DNA of 64,000 bases from Reticulitermes speratus (lineage: Eukaryota; Arthropoda; Insecta; Blattodea; Rhinotermitidae), in contig JAJKFL010000014.1 of assembly GCA_021186555.1 (NCBI GenBank), positions 18,861,533 through 18,925,532 on the forward strand, written 5' to 3'. The position numbers and the translations under genes are program-made. Below the pieces are notes generated by a model. It did not search any database. It was given only the letters and a program-made list of their open reading frames with translations, and was not told the DNA's origin. Below, one piece after another: positions 27,501-39,713 of this stretch. Within the stretch, counting starts at the first letter, position 1; every line of letters begins with the position of its first letter.

Positions 27501-30500
27501 ACGATAAATTGTTATGCTTAAAAATTCTACTTTGTGTTATATTTTCATCTCCGTCAGATGAGAAGTACTACACATTTGAATTAATGTTTATAACATAAAT
27601 TTTAAAAATCATATCCATCTAACAGGTGGTTATTAAAGTAAATCTCAGTTACGTAATAATTATATTTCTTATTATTTTTTTCTTATATATTTATACAGGA
27701 CCTACTATTTAGATTATATCTGTCGAAAGAGGACGTAGGCCTTAAACATATTTGCACCGTTTTAAAGATATGTTTGGTTAATTTCCCTTTCATTTAATAC
27801 TTTCGTACCTCGTCAATTTAAATACTGAGATATGTTTTAAATTTTTTATTGTAGTTTGATACAGAATAGTGCAAAATATTAATTTTTAAGGGTGCAGGAT
27901 TTCAAAATGCTATGACTTATATTTAAATATTTCGAAGGACAAAGACTTCCAAATAGCCTAATTTGTAAAATTATTTTTAAAAGCCAAGCTTAGTATTTTT
28001 CAGAATTAGCAATGGTTTGTCTTGTTGTATATGAAGATTATTAGGCACTAACTATTTATTGTTTAGAAGACATTCTTTGTAATAAATATCAACTAATCAT
28101 AATAAGGCATTATAGGAAAAGATACTTCTAGATTTTTTAAAGGTTGTAATAGTTACTTTCAGATATGCATTAATGTATCGATATCGCATTTCTGAGATCA
28201 TTAATTTCAAAACCATTAAATTATGAGCTTATACGAGTATAGTTCGAATCAGCAATGCTTAAGGGAAACAAATTTATGGGTTTCAATACACTTTCATGTT
28301 TGAATTTGTGTCATTTTTGCACTTGCATCATGTGACATTTGATATAATGGCATATGTTCATATTCTTCAGAAAGTGATATGCGGAGGAAGGCTGCAGCTT
28401 TCCTCCAGTCAAACTAACGATATCTGATTGGATATCTTCCATCTGTGGCATCTCTTTCGGAATAGAAGCAAATAGCATTCATGAATGTATCATCTTAAGT
28501 CACAGTCTTTTACCATATAATATTTTTAACACACTACATTACATCTGATTTCGAACAAGCAGGGTTATACGATGTCAAACTTGTCGCGGGAGAAGTATTT
28601 ACTAGGAAGATTCATATTATTAGCCAAAACTACAGTCAAGATAAAACTATTATTTTAAAGTGTACATTCGCCTTCACATACGATTCTTCACTTTCAAGTA
28701 CATAAACAAGGAACAATTGTCTTGTGATACAATTAACACAAGATAGAAAATTGTAAGCGATACAAATTTATGTAACGTAACAAGCGTAATTCTGATTTCA
28801 GCAACCATATTGCATAATAACTATTAAGTTTTATTGAGATATCTCTGTGACTAACCAACATATCAGAAAGACGTTATGTGTGGGCGTGTAAGTGAAGTAT
28901 CACGCGTTCTTGAACTTCGAAACTCGATGATGGCCAGTGTTACTTTCTCACTATTTTACCCTTGCAAAGAGCTACTTGTACCATAGCAAAGAGGCTGGAT
29001 AAGCTCCAGAGTCGGTGTGGGCTTTGTAGGCGGACAGAAATTCTACTTCCATCTGAAATCGAGCACGTGTCTAGTTTTTAGTAAGTTTACTGAATGTACT
29101 ATTTATGCCTCTTCATTAAACCTAAATTTCATGAAGACGCATTTCCTTTGGGAAGAAAGTTAACATGAGTTAAACTTGTTTGTGAAGGTCAAATGCTGCT
29201 TTCCTTAAAAATATAAACCACTACTTTTCTGTAGACATCTTATTCAGATAATTTTTTCACTACGCAAATTTTGTTTGTACGACCAACTAAATGTGTGTTG
29301 TAATATGCCATTTGGTGATGGACGGGAGAGACTGAAAACAAGTGCAGCAACAAGATGAGAATAAACTTACAGGGTAGGATGTTTTTGCATTTTTGAAAAA
29401 AAAACTCTCCATGCAAATAGGAAACCTATGGGTTGTTACGCACCTATTAAGAGGCGCTCCACGTGTTTCCAAAAAATTGAATTTTAAGTACTATTTTCTG
29501 ATTGCTCCTTACAAAAGTAACTGTAATTAAGTTCTACGGACAAGAACGTAGAAGATATAAGCTTACTGATTAAATTAATGTCAACTCACTTACGCATATA
29601 AATTTCTAGGGCTACATATAGAGTGTTTAGAATTGTATTTAGAGGTTAATAATTCTGAAAATATGTTATTATCAGTAAAAAATTCATTTCCATTTGCTTA
29701 ATTGTAATTTTAAGATACGTGTTTACTATTCAGAAAAAAACACAAGCGTGTTTAGAAGTAAAGTGTAAATTAAATAAAAGTATGTTAAAATTTGCAAGGT
29801 TAGAAAGTGTTTTCTAACGTAGAATACACTCTAAAACTTTGAATGTATGAAGCTGATCTGTGTCAATGGACGTGACTGCATCGAATGCAATATTCAAAGG
29901 ATGTTTGCTAAGTGCATTGCAAGTCATTTGTAGTATAAGCATCATTCTTGGTTACTTAAGTGACAGTAGTTACACAGACACGGTACGAAACGACAAATTC
30001 TAAATTCTAGTAAGAAAGAGTGCAAACTATTTAAGACTAAAGAAATTAATTTGCGTACAGCCAAGACACATAGGCCATAACTTTCAAGGGCTCCTTTTTA
30101 AGCCTCAGGCTTTTGGTATCACATAGAGAAAGGAGGAACTATGCTACTTAACTCGCAATTTAACGAACACAATTCTTTGAAATCATCGCCGGAATAAAAA
30201 TCCGTAGAAAATAATCTTAGAACGCAGATCTGGAGAGATGAAAAGAGTTACTTATAAAGAATCTGTTAGTAAAAACATTTCACATAGCTATTCTTTTGTT
30301 TGTATGAGTAATGTGACGTTATTTTTCAATCAAGAGAATTAATGGCTGAGGGTTGAAATAAAAATTAATGAAAGTAGCATGTGGATTCAGTGTGGCATTC
30401 TTGCAACAATATTCTTAACCAAAATTTTATCGTCTATTCAAACCTGTATTGATCAATTACTCTTGCAGTAGAATTTAAAGTAAAAAAGCAATTAACAATT

Positions 30501-31305
30501 ACTTGAATACTTATGCGTAATAAGTAGTTCTTATATCCAATACAAACTAAATATAAAGACATTCACTCCATTAAAGCAACTCGAAATTTAGCTGGCTTAT
30601 TGCCTGCTGAAAGTTGCTGGAATAAATCTCGCCAGAACGTCTCTTGCGTTACATCAATTTCCTCTGCACACATGTCATACCGAATCCTTTTATTACTCAT
30701 CGTCTCATTTCTGTTTTCGTTACTGACGATAAATTGGTATGGTATAATTTAATTTTCTGTGTTTGAAGTGCACATCTGACGTCCCTGCAAACTCGGCATT
30801 ATAAAAATTAAAATAATTTTAAACTGTCTAAAAATAAGTGGCTTTGTATTACGGTAATGAGGTCTAATTACAGCGAAAACAAAACACTCCATAGGTTTCA
30901 CATACACGAAAAAAATTCCTGTGCTCGCGTAGAATGAATTTTGAATAGAAAATAATTATACATAGATGACGTAGTGTACTTTTATAAATAATGAAATATA
31001 CACACTACACTTTAAGAGGATCAGGTCTTGGGTATCTCTGATTGTGTGACAGGATGTTTCAAGTTATATGAAAACCTTATAACAAAAGAACTGGGCTTAT
31101 TCTGAATGTACTCTATTTAGGGAATAATGGCAATATACGCTAATCAGGTAGGAGAACGCCATCAACATTTTTATTACACTGTTTTCATTCACGAATGCTA
31201 TTATACCCTGTTTCAATATAAGTTTAGTGAATAAAGATAACATTTCGGCATTCAATTTTGTTCAGAGATGAGCGTGCATTTCTCACGCCTTCAAGTGTGA
31301 TGAGT
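24560..31305. other. AT-rich desert, no supported gene
   Basis: Nothing recognisable over 6.7 kb apart from homopolymer and AT-rich low-complexity DNA. A 9-bp inverted repeat (cgtgaggca / tgcctcacg) near 26401-26469 and a faint LINE-tail-like phrase near 25990-26110 (ccatctacgtcttcagg) were seen but are weak. Confidence 0.5.
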
Positions 31306-31380
31306 GAATATGTAATTATGTATGTGTCTTGAATATGTAATTATGTATGTGTCTTGAATATGTAATTATGTATGTGTCTT
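31306..31380 (+). repeat. 25-bp tandem repeat, three identical units
   Basis: The units at 31306-31330, 31331-31355 and 31356-31380 are identical (each begins gaatatgtaattatg and ends tgtgtctt). There is no decay between units, so the expansion is recent. Confidence 0.97.
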
Positions 31381-32100
31381 ACTATGTCATGCGTTTTAGA
31401 TAATGTTAGAATACTGTGTAATATGTCATATCCTTGGATCAGCTTTACGTCATTTTTTCTTCAGTAAATTATTTCATTCAAAGAAATTGTTATTGTTCAA
31501 TATTTCATATTGACTGGAGAGGGTGACCTTATAGTGCCACTTACGAGTATACTTTTGATTAAATTGCCGATCGTCTGATATTTGAAGTGCTGTGAGTTGT
31601 AAATGTGTAAGTTGACTTTTGTATTGTACTCACACTGTTTCTAAATATCCGAAAAATATATAAGTTGGTTGCAGTGCGCTGTTTCTGCTCCACCGTTTTA
31701 TGATGGATTCTAGATTCTTATGCAAGTACTTTAGCCTCTAGAAGCGCGAAGTAATTGAGGGAGAGGCGGGATCTCTTCTGACGTAACCAACACAAACTTA
31801 TAAACCTAACCATCTTCCTGATGACTAAAAATTAGCGTAACACAGCATTTTCAGATAATTATTTCTTTATCTACATTTTTATCATTTTAAAAATAGTGCT
31901 CGAAAGGTCAACCAATATATTGTCAAACAGAACATTCTAGAAGTCACACACTATTCTCTAACAGGAGACAATACGTGATATTTTGGTTGTGTCTTCTCCG
32001 TGTCGTAGCTTCCACAGGGCTCGAAATGTCTTAATGAAGGTTAGATGCATGTGGCGCATGTCCTGAAAAGTCTGTACTACACCCATCCACGGTGTCCCCG

Positions 32101-32227
32101 CAGAAGAATTATCTTCACGATGGAACAGGAGGCCACGGTTGTGATTAGTGAGCTTAACACCGTCCTGGGCACCGAGGTGATATCTCCTCTTGCTCCGGAA
32201 CTGCTGCTGGGACAGTTCTCCGGCTGA
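32101..32227 (+). CDS. Coding-like patch, possible exon of an unknown gene (weak)
   Basis: This short region is clearly more GC-rich than its surroundings and, in one frame, uses codons ending in G or C. It opens after an acceptor-like string (tgtccccgcag, ending at about 32104). An ATG at 32120 has a good context (A at -3, G at +4), and the frame ends at a TGA at 32225-32227. The predicted peptide includes VVISELNTVLGTE and then SPLAPELLLGQFSG. I do not recognise it. A donor-like gag/gtgata near 32175 would end an exon early. No flanking exons are identifiable, so this is either an isolated exon, a processed scrap or a repeat piece. Confidence 0.2.
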
Positions 32228-32894
32228 TCCTGAGGATTGGCTGCAGTCACAAGAAAAAGTGTTTCAGGGGAAAGATTAGATTTATGGCAGCATCGTGTTC
32301 ATGTATGTATTTCTTCTCCCACAACAGGCTCAGCATTGAGAGAATTTTCATGAAAGTGAGAATATCATGCCACTGTAAGCCCTTCATACTTCATAATCGT
32401 AATATTTATCGTAAATAATACCAACATGGCCGTCATGTAAGCTTCTGAGATTGTCAGAAGCATTACTACAATTGAATGAAGGACTAACAGTGATGTGATG
32501 ATAAATCTTCATGAAATGTTCGCATTACACATCACTTTGTGTAAATGTAATATAAAACAGGAGATCTGCAAAACCTGTTTTTACTCTTTGGTTCCTTAAT
32601 GCTATCTCTTTGAGTACTGGAGGCGGTTGGTATTATACCACACTTTACCTACAAGTATCCAAACTAGTAAGAAATCCCATCCTCCACTACTTGACACCAT
32701 CCGTCTTCAGTGCTTAAACGATAATTACTTAACAATTGCGACCAGGAATGTGAAATTTGGTGCAGAGGTAGAACATGAACACTTCTACAAATAGCATGGA
32801 ATTATTTTGTGTTAATCGCTATAACGTAGGATATTATGTGCGACAGGTTTGACGGGACAAGAAAGCGAAAGTGTGGAAGAAAAACGTGTAAGAT
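32228..32894. other. Unassigned DNA
   Basis: No supported feature between the coding-like patch and the fold-back element. Confidence 0.5.
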
Positions 32895-33119
32895 TGAGAT
32901 CTGCCCTCTTCTGGGATATTACGCAGCGTTGAGTGGTAGTATTGTACCGACGTTTCGGGACAACCTATCGGTTCCATCTTCAAGGGTCAAGAAGTTCAAG
33001 AAGGAAGCTTTCTTCTTGAACCTCTTGACCTTGAATATGGGACCGATAGTTTGTCCCGAAACACTGGTACATAACTACCACTCAACACTGCGTAATATCC
33101 CAGAAGAGGGCAGATCTCA
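32895..33119. mobile_element. 225-bp fold-back element (hairpin)
   Basis: The left arm (about 32895-33003) and right arm (about 33009-33119) are near-complete inverted copies. Matching landmarks are gagatctgccctcttctggg with its complement at the right end, atattacgcag, gagtggtag, ccgatag and cttcttgaac. The centre is gaagcttt. Each arm contains, pointing outwards, a tgaaga-like string, a GGGAC/GTCCC-type stem and GAAAC. This is the motif family described at 43884 and 38941. The 110-codon open frame across it reads through both arms and is an artefact. Confidence 0.88.
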
Positions 33120-33221
33120 TCTGCATTGCGGCGGAAGCCTGAAATTGCGCATGTATAGAATTCTTTGATTGGAGACCGAAGGCGTGGATAAGAGGAGAGT
33201 AAGAAGTTTTATCTTACATAG

Positions 33222-33372
33222 TACCACGGCTCAGGCGGTTAATCGCCAGCATCTCACTGTGGACGCCCAGGTTCGATCCCAGGCGAGTCTATACTGGATT
33301 TGTAGTGGACAAAGTGGTACTGGGACAGCGTTTTCTCTATGTACTTCAATTTTACCCTGTCAGTATCATTAA
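33222..33372 (+). mobile_element. SINE family B, 3'-incomplete copy
   Basis: A tRNA-like head starts accacggctcaggcgg (box A region) and has a perfect B box GGTTCGATCCC (33270-33280). It is followed by the family B body (ttgtagtggacaaagtggta, ctgggacag, gtacttc, ccctgt). The body matches the reverse complement of 40930-41198 until about 33365, where similarity stops. No clear target duplication was found. Confidence 0.85.
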
Positions 33373-35857
33373 TCTGTCACTGACGCTACAGGTCTATGAA
33401 CTTAATAACTGACAGAGTCGTTAAATAACATGCTTAAGAAGGGAATCTTAAGGAAACAAGAAAAGTAGATTTATCTGGATCAGGATAGGATACGGTGGTG
33501 GAGTTATGATTTGTGATATAATACTCTTTATGTGTGAATGTAATGAGACAGCACAAACGTTTTTCTGACAATTATATTTACGATTCAAAAACTGTGGTTC
33601 TGATGCAGCTATGAGTTGCTTTCCTCTTAACGGTCAAATAGTCAGCTCCTTCCTTAAAATGTATCGATGGATATTTGGGTTTAATTGGGGCCATTTTAAA
33701 GAATTAGTAATCCCTCATAGACTTACGCAGTAGCTGCAATTACAGGAAAAGTTTTCGAATCTTTCTCTTTTCGCGAATTATGAAACTCTAATGTAATATG
33801 ACTGATAGAGAATTTTTCAGATATCTGATGTGATTTGTCTATTGCAAGGCCTCCTACATTAGAAGACAACACGCTACACGGTAGATGGCTATGCTGCAGG
33901 TGGGTTTTGAACCGATAACCGCAGTTTGTCTACGATCTAAAACTACGCTACTTTAAAAGACATTGACAGATGGGAGGTACTTGGTATTGAGGAAAAACAC
34001 TTTCTGGTCTGGTCAGTGAAAAACTTTTGGAAAATTAAGTATTTATAGAGTTGCATGGTTATTGTGAAGGTCCTGTATAAAATAAGACATGTAGAAAATT
34101 TTATTGCTGTAATGGGAACGTAACATGTGGGACACACATCATCGCATCTTCTAAGTCTTCTGTGTTCCCGAGTCTTGACACAAAAGACATAAGGAATATT
34201 TTCAGCCAAGGCAATGTACTGTGCACATATTGTAATATCATATTCGAATAAAGTTACAGATCCTATCAGTTCTATGCATTACTTTCGGGTCATTCATGCG
34301 GATGTTAATGCAAGTACGTTTTCATGTTCAGATTTCTTCCTCACTTGTCAAAAGATATCATGTTCCCTGTTGGCTGTGTCATGATAAATTCCACACGCAA
34401 ACCTAACCTCTTTCCTTACGCACCTTCTACTGTCTTAGTCTCTTGTTTTTACTGTTGGTCAACGAATAATACGACACCAAGGAATAAAAGCGCTTTCAAG
34501 ACCCATGCGCATTTAGCCTAGGGACTCTTTTGTAAAATGATTCAATTATTATTTCTTTGAAAAAGAGTTATGACTAGTGATTGTTTTCAACAGAGTCACC
34601 TCTGTCAATTTATTAATTTATTAGTTTAAAATCGATTAAATGGCACTAGACAAAATCGACTGTTAACACTTCGAAAATAATTCATCACAAATTGCAAAGT
34701 AAACTCCAAAACAATTTATAAACCCAATCAACTTTCAGAGGCAAGTTTTAAATTATCACGACATGGAAAATTAAAATTATGACTCTTTTCCAGCCACATT
34801 TCATACGAGGTTCTTTTCCTCCTGCGACTTACATAATTTTAGCCTACTTTGTCTTTTCTTTTACTTTTTATATAAACGCAATTCAAGAGGGTATGTAAGG
34901 CGAAGCTGAACACCGTAGTATTAAACAGCAAAAGTTAATAACAAGACGCCAAAAGAGAAATATTATTTACAAATGCAAATATAGGTACATACAATAATTT
35001 ATAGCCACGCCATCACGGTTGCTAGAGCAATTTCGAATGGGATTAAAATTTTAAACCCAGTTCGCTAACGAAAGAGGGCGCTAACCACAAAAATAAGATA
35101 ATAATAAAAAAAGTAATTGAAGTTGGGCGAGACATTTTCCTCCATTCCGCTGCTTAAGAAAGGCAAGAAAAGCGTTCACTTTCATCAGAACTTAAAAGAT
35201 ATGCATGTGCATTTAGTTAAATTTTCCATATTAATTGCAGGATGTTTAAAATAAAAGTAACACAAATTTAAGTTCTCAGCATTAAGAGGGAGATGAAACT
35301 GAACAGAAGGCAAATGTTTTCTTAAAATGACAGAGAAAAATAGGGGAATTATTAAATATCTAATCTCGGTTAAACTATATTAATCTCAATAGAAACAAAA
35401 AAGACAAACACACACACACACATATACATATATATCTTACATAATTATTCGTACGTAAATCGAAGCTGTCAAAATATGTCGCAACGTGACGGTTAAGTAT
35501 TTTAAACTTATCCGGGGCATGGTGTAGCTCCTCCGTTGTTTGTGTAGTGCAGAACGAAATTGCCATCTGCCAAGAAACACGAAAGTACTACACCGATAAT
35601 GCGCATTAATTTCATGCAAGGAGTTAAATCTGCCAAAAATTCAACCCGTGCTGTGATATCTCCTGTAGTAACTAGAACATATCTCCCAGAAGGCTTCCAG
35701 TCGGATTAATACATTAAACAAAAGCCGCCAATTTAACACCAAACTAAAAAATAAGACTTGTATATGAGATACCTACACCTATCAAGTTTACTCGGTTTCT
35801 GTTTTTCTGGTCTGCTAATTAGGCGACGGATTTTCTCGACCAAATGGCGGTCTACAT
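33373..35857. other. Unassigned DNA with a CA/TA microsatellite
   Basis: No supported gene. A (CA)n then (TA)n tract lies at about 35406-35434. Open frames of 60-90 codons show no known motif. Confidence 0.5.
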
Positions 35858-36220
35858 TTCCCACTTTTTACTTTTACGTGTGAGATTGTGTTCAATATCC
35901 ACAATTCATCTCTGGGCACGGATAATCCTTATGCTATCCACGAACGTGGATACCAATTCCAGGTCAACACCAACGTTTGGGCTGTTATCGTCGGAGCCAT
36001 TGTCGTGGGCCCCTATTTGCAATCTGATAGGTTAACTGCTCAAAGATATAGTAAGTAATTTGAAAATTGTTTGATGGAGGCTGATTGAAGCTGCACCTCT
36101 AGTTGTGTGGCATGGGATGTGGTTTCAAGAGGGCGAAGCACGGGAATAAATGGGGAACATATCCGGCAGAGGTTGAATGCGATATATCCTGTGCTAACTA
36201 CGATGGGGCCTCCTGGTTTA
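35858..36220 (+). pseudogene. Mariner/Tc1-like transposase remnant (catalytic region)
   Basis: An open stretch from 35858 to the TAA at 36056-36058 contains FNIHNSSLGTDNPYAIHERG and then VWAVIVGAIVVGPYL. This is the pattern of an insect DDE transposase of the mariner/Tc1 (IS630) type: an N-H-N block, W..eNPhai, then VWAGI.Gd.liGPY. Beyond the stop, in shifted frames, MWFQ (about 36117-36130) and RQRLNAIYP (about 36170-36195) correspond to the later MWFQHDGAPAH and 'RqhLna.YP' blocks. The Asp-bearing HDGAPAH part reads EGEAR, so the second catalytic residue is lost. Frameshifts and stops make it a dead fragment. No terminal repeats were found. Confidence 0.65.
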
Positions 36221-38829
36221 ATAATTTGATGCCTTTTGCCATTTTTCGGTGACGTGTATAGTGAAAGCTAAACGTCTCAGGCAATGTGATGTGTAACACT
36301 GCCGACTTGATTTTTATTAAGGAAGCGTCGTATTATGTAGAGCTTGCGAGCGAATTTTCTTTGACCTTGTATAATTATTTATAAAAAAGAAATTTAAGTA
36401 AAATATACATTATGAAAACCTATCAACGAAGATAATTTTTGCTAGTTTTTATACAGGACCGCTATATTATTTGTGTTAAGTTCAGCCAGTAACAAAATAA
36501 TTCTTGAATTGTGTCACGGGAAGACGGAAGAATTCCGGTTGTCAAAATAACGAGTTCTAAGCAACAGGATCTCCTCTAGTAGTCAAAGGGATCAGCTCTT
36601 GAATTATAACAAAAGGCTTCCGTTTGATAGCCTCATATCCAGGCCGTGGTGCACAAAATATGAACGCCAACCGGAGTGACAAGTCTGACATATAGTGAAG
36701 GGAAACGGAAATAATAAAATTCATTTACATACAGTGCTGTATAATCCGACTCTACATTGAACGAGTAAGCCTGAATGAGATGAACACAAATTTCAGACAG
36801 CTGATGGATGAATTCTGAGAAAAGAAATGTGAAGGAGAAACAAGAAGTGACAGGGTACGAAATGAAATAAAATACAGAACGGGAAAATTAAGTTAAAATT
36901 ATTGGATGGAATAGTAGGATAAATTTAAACGTATTTCTTCTGCACGAGGGTTATAAAACCATCAGTATCTTCAGAATTAGTTCACAGAGAAAATTGAGTC
37001 ATAAGTCTAAGAGAATTTTCTCAGCTGGCATAAGGTACAGGCCGTAATATTTTACGTTTGTTCCTTATGGAAAAATACGTCATAAACCTTTGCGAAGTTT
37101 AAGCCGTTATGATTGAGCGGTTTGCTTAACCTTTGTAACGTAATTAAGACAGCTACTTTATTTAACATGAAATTGTCGGAATCCGTAAATACCTTTTGTT
37201 TTTCAAGAATACCTATACATTTTGAAGGCAGGTAGTAGTTTTTCGTCTCTCCAATACACAAGGGAGCCCACTCTTTCGCTCAGGCCCAATTTCTTCTTAC
37301 ATCTATATAAAACTCAATATCTTACCCTAAGGCAAGAACATAGTGTGAGGGTGTTCTAGTTCTAGCTTGTTTGTTTTGCCGATTTTCTACAATTTTCCAA
37401 TAAATTGGCCTAATGTAGCTGGGTCGGCTTCTAAATCCACGAGTGAATTCATAATGTTGACGGACAGGACTTCCGCTAATAAATTCACTTCTTGGGATTA
37501 GTGCAGACACGAAAACAATATTATGCCTGTAGCATTTAAGAATCTGGCTAGATTAAACAAAGACGAAAGGGCACAGGCATCGAAGTCATACCCACTCAAA
37601 TAAACACGACACAGAATCATAAGAGCGGCCTAATATCTCTGAAGTAGGCCTAATAAGTACTTTAAACTGACCTACACTTTCATCTGCTCGCAGAATAAAT
37701 AAGGTGGAAATTAAGGACTAGCTATACTCCGAACGAAGATTCTTATCACATTACGGAAGCAGTGTTGTGTAAGTTGTAATAGGCCTATAGGACTACTCGT
37801 ATGTACTTAACACCATTTCAGCATGACAGGGTTGGACACGTAGTTCTAAATAAGACGGTATCAAGAAAATATCTGTCCAAGGATAAGACCCAGTGCTGGG
37901 TTATTGTGATCAAGGACCTGAATACTCCAAAAATATAAAAGACGAGATATATTCATCATCTAGTTGAGCGACTGTCAGATTTACAAGGACTCTCTTTTAC
38001 GGAATTATTTAATATGAAAAAGAAAATTATAATTAAAGAGTGACTTCATTATTTGTGCCTTCTAGCTGCATTTGCAGGTTCATTTGTATTGTTTATTCTG
38101 TTTATTATAATAGATAAGTAAGCAGTTTAATCAACACCAATATTAACAGTGGCATACCGTATATTAACATGTGTGTGGGACAGAACATCCATTAGTTTCG
38201 AATGAACTTTCGTTTAAATCACACAAACAGCAGAGCAAAGCTATTCACAGAAATAGCACAAGCGAACGGCTTAATACTGATGCTATATATCGATAATCGA
38301 TACTGGGGATATGTAATTCCCTCTTACTATGCAGCAACTGGCAATGGTTTAGTATACACTTGCGTAGTTGATATATTCTCAGGAGTGTCCACGCAAACCC
38401 ACATAAGGTCTTTACGTTGAAAGGTACTTCCTGAATATAGTATCTGATAGTTCATGGTAGAATATCGCAAAATGATTTAGTATTAAAGGATGATACAAAT
38501 ACCAAATAATCAGCGTACTTTAGCGTTTATGATTAAATTTCTTTCCAATAAAAATTCAGAGTCCGTGAACCGGCTGATTACATAGATGTGTCGGTACACA
38601 GAATAAAGTTTTCTTGCACACCCTTACTTGTCCAACTTCCACTTTGTGGGTTAGGTCTACATGCACGCAAGCGCGCACGCAAGCACATACATTATTGAAT
38701 ACAGACAATTTCGGGGTTACACACAGAAATGTTTTCTGCCATAATGAGCAAAAACAACATTAAAACAAATCACGATACGCGACAAATAATTACAGATAAT
38801 GAACGAAATTTCCCAGAAAGAATAAAGGT
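36221..38829. other. Unassigned DNA
   Basis: No recognised gene or repeat family. A purine/pyrimidine alternation (acgcaagcgcgcacgcaagc) occurs near 38665-38690. Confidence 0.5.
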
Positions 38830-38940
38830 AATTAAGACGTTTTTTTTGTTAGTCATACCGTACATTTTTTTATTTTTTAGGTTCTATCCGACAAATGTAC
38901 AATTTTATTTTCTATTATTCAATACATATATTTAATTGAG

Positions 38941-38991
38941 GATGGTCCAACATGTTTCGAACCTTATATGAGGTTTATCTTCAGGGACATC
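38941..38991 (-). ncRNA. Hammerhead-ribozyme-like motif, left fold-back arm
   Basis: On the minus strand the core string CTGAAGA (fits CUGANGA) is preceded by GATGTCC. It is followed by an AACCT/AGGTT stem, then GAAA, a palindromic CATG, TT (fits UH) and GGACCATC. GATGTCC pairs with GGAC-C-ATC with one bulged base (helix I). Helix III is only the self-complementary CATG, so activity, if any, would need dimer pairing as proposed for Penelope-like and retrozyme hammerheads. Helix II is separated from the core by extra bases (TA on one side, C on the other), a departure from consensus. The arrangement is seen in the sequence; ribozyme activity is inference. Confidence 0.3.
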
Positions 38992-39144
38992 TGTTTTAAA
39001 TTACACCAGCCCTTTTTCAAAGGTACATGTTAGGTTATACACTTTAAAATGTTGTCTTTGTTGTCTTTTGGTTACAAAGACAACATTTTAAAGTGTCTAA
39101 CCTAACATGTACCTTTGAAGAAGGGCTGGTGTAATTTAAAACAA

Positions 39145-39190
39145 TGTCCCTGAAGATAAACCTCATATAAGTTTCGAAACATGTGGGACC
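39145..39190 (+). ncRNA. Hammerhead-like motif, right fold-back arm (degenerate)
   Basis: Inverted partner of the motif at 38941-38991. It keeps CTGAAGA (39150-39156), GAAA (39176-39179), CATG and the TGTCC/GGAC helix I. The base at the expected cleavage position is G (39185), which does not fit UH, and helix II has one mismatch. It looks like a decayed copy. Confidence 0.25.
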
Positions 39191-39276
39191 ATCTTCAATG
39201 AAATATATATATGTATATTGAATAATAGACAATAAAAGTGTATATTTGTCGGATAGAACATAAATAATTAAGATGT

Positions 39277-39713
39277 GTCGTGCAATGAGGACGTCCAATA
39301 ATGAAGCACACTTTCTACACTTTGATTTTATTTAACTACGCTGTCAGGAACTGAAGAGTGTATACACAAACTTTGTGCGTTACTTTAAGTAGGAGGGCAA
39401 AACCATACAATTTATGGGGCTCCGAAAGAAAATATATCCATCTTTGGAATTTTGTTCCGAAATGTATGAGGCTGTTTGCCTCTTCCCCAATTCAGTCACT
39501 GAAATTATTATATACAAGGAAGTTTCAAAGCTAAGGTAACAGCATGCCCCATGTGAAATGGCTCTTCCGACTGTAGACTTCACTATTGAAGGGGAACCTG
39601 AAGATGCCCAGTGTCGTCATACTAACACGAGGGCACCGTACGCATGTCGTATCGCCTTACGATGAGTTTGAAGATGGCAGGCCTACTGGAAACTTGGCCA
39701 AATGTCGAAGGAC
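39277..39713. other. Unassigned DNA
   Basis: No firm feature. The segment 39600-39713 may be upstream transposon sequence belonging to the mariner remnant that follows. Confidence 0.4.

Larger units (their letters stand above)
38830..39276. mobile_element. About 380-bp fold-back element with possible target duplication
   Basis: Arms of about 180 bp (38882-39061 and about 39072-39259) are inverted copies. Matching landmarks include gttctatccgacaaatgta with its complement, caatacatata, aacatgtttcga, acctcatata, aattacaccagccctt, ggtacatgttaggtta and cattttaaagtg. The loop is only about 10 bases. Outside the arms, aattaagacgt (38830-38840) and aattaagatgt (39266-39276) are direct repeats with one difference and could be an 11-bp target-site duplication. 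Each arm carries an outward-pointing hammerhead-like motif, listed separately. There is no coding capacity. Confidence 0.88.
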
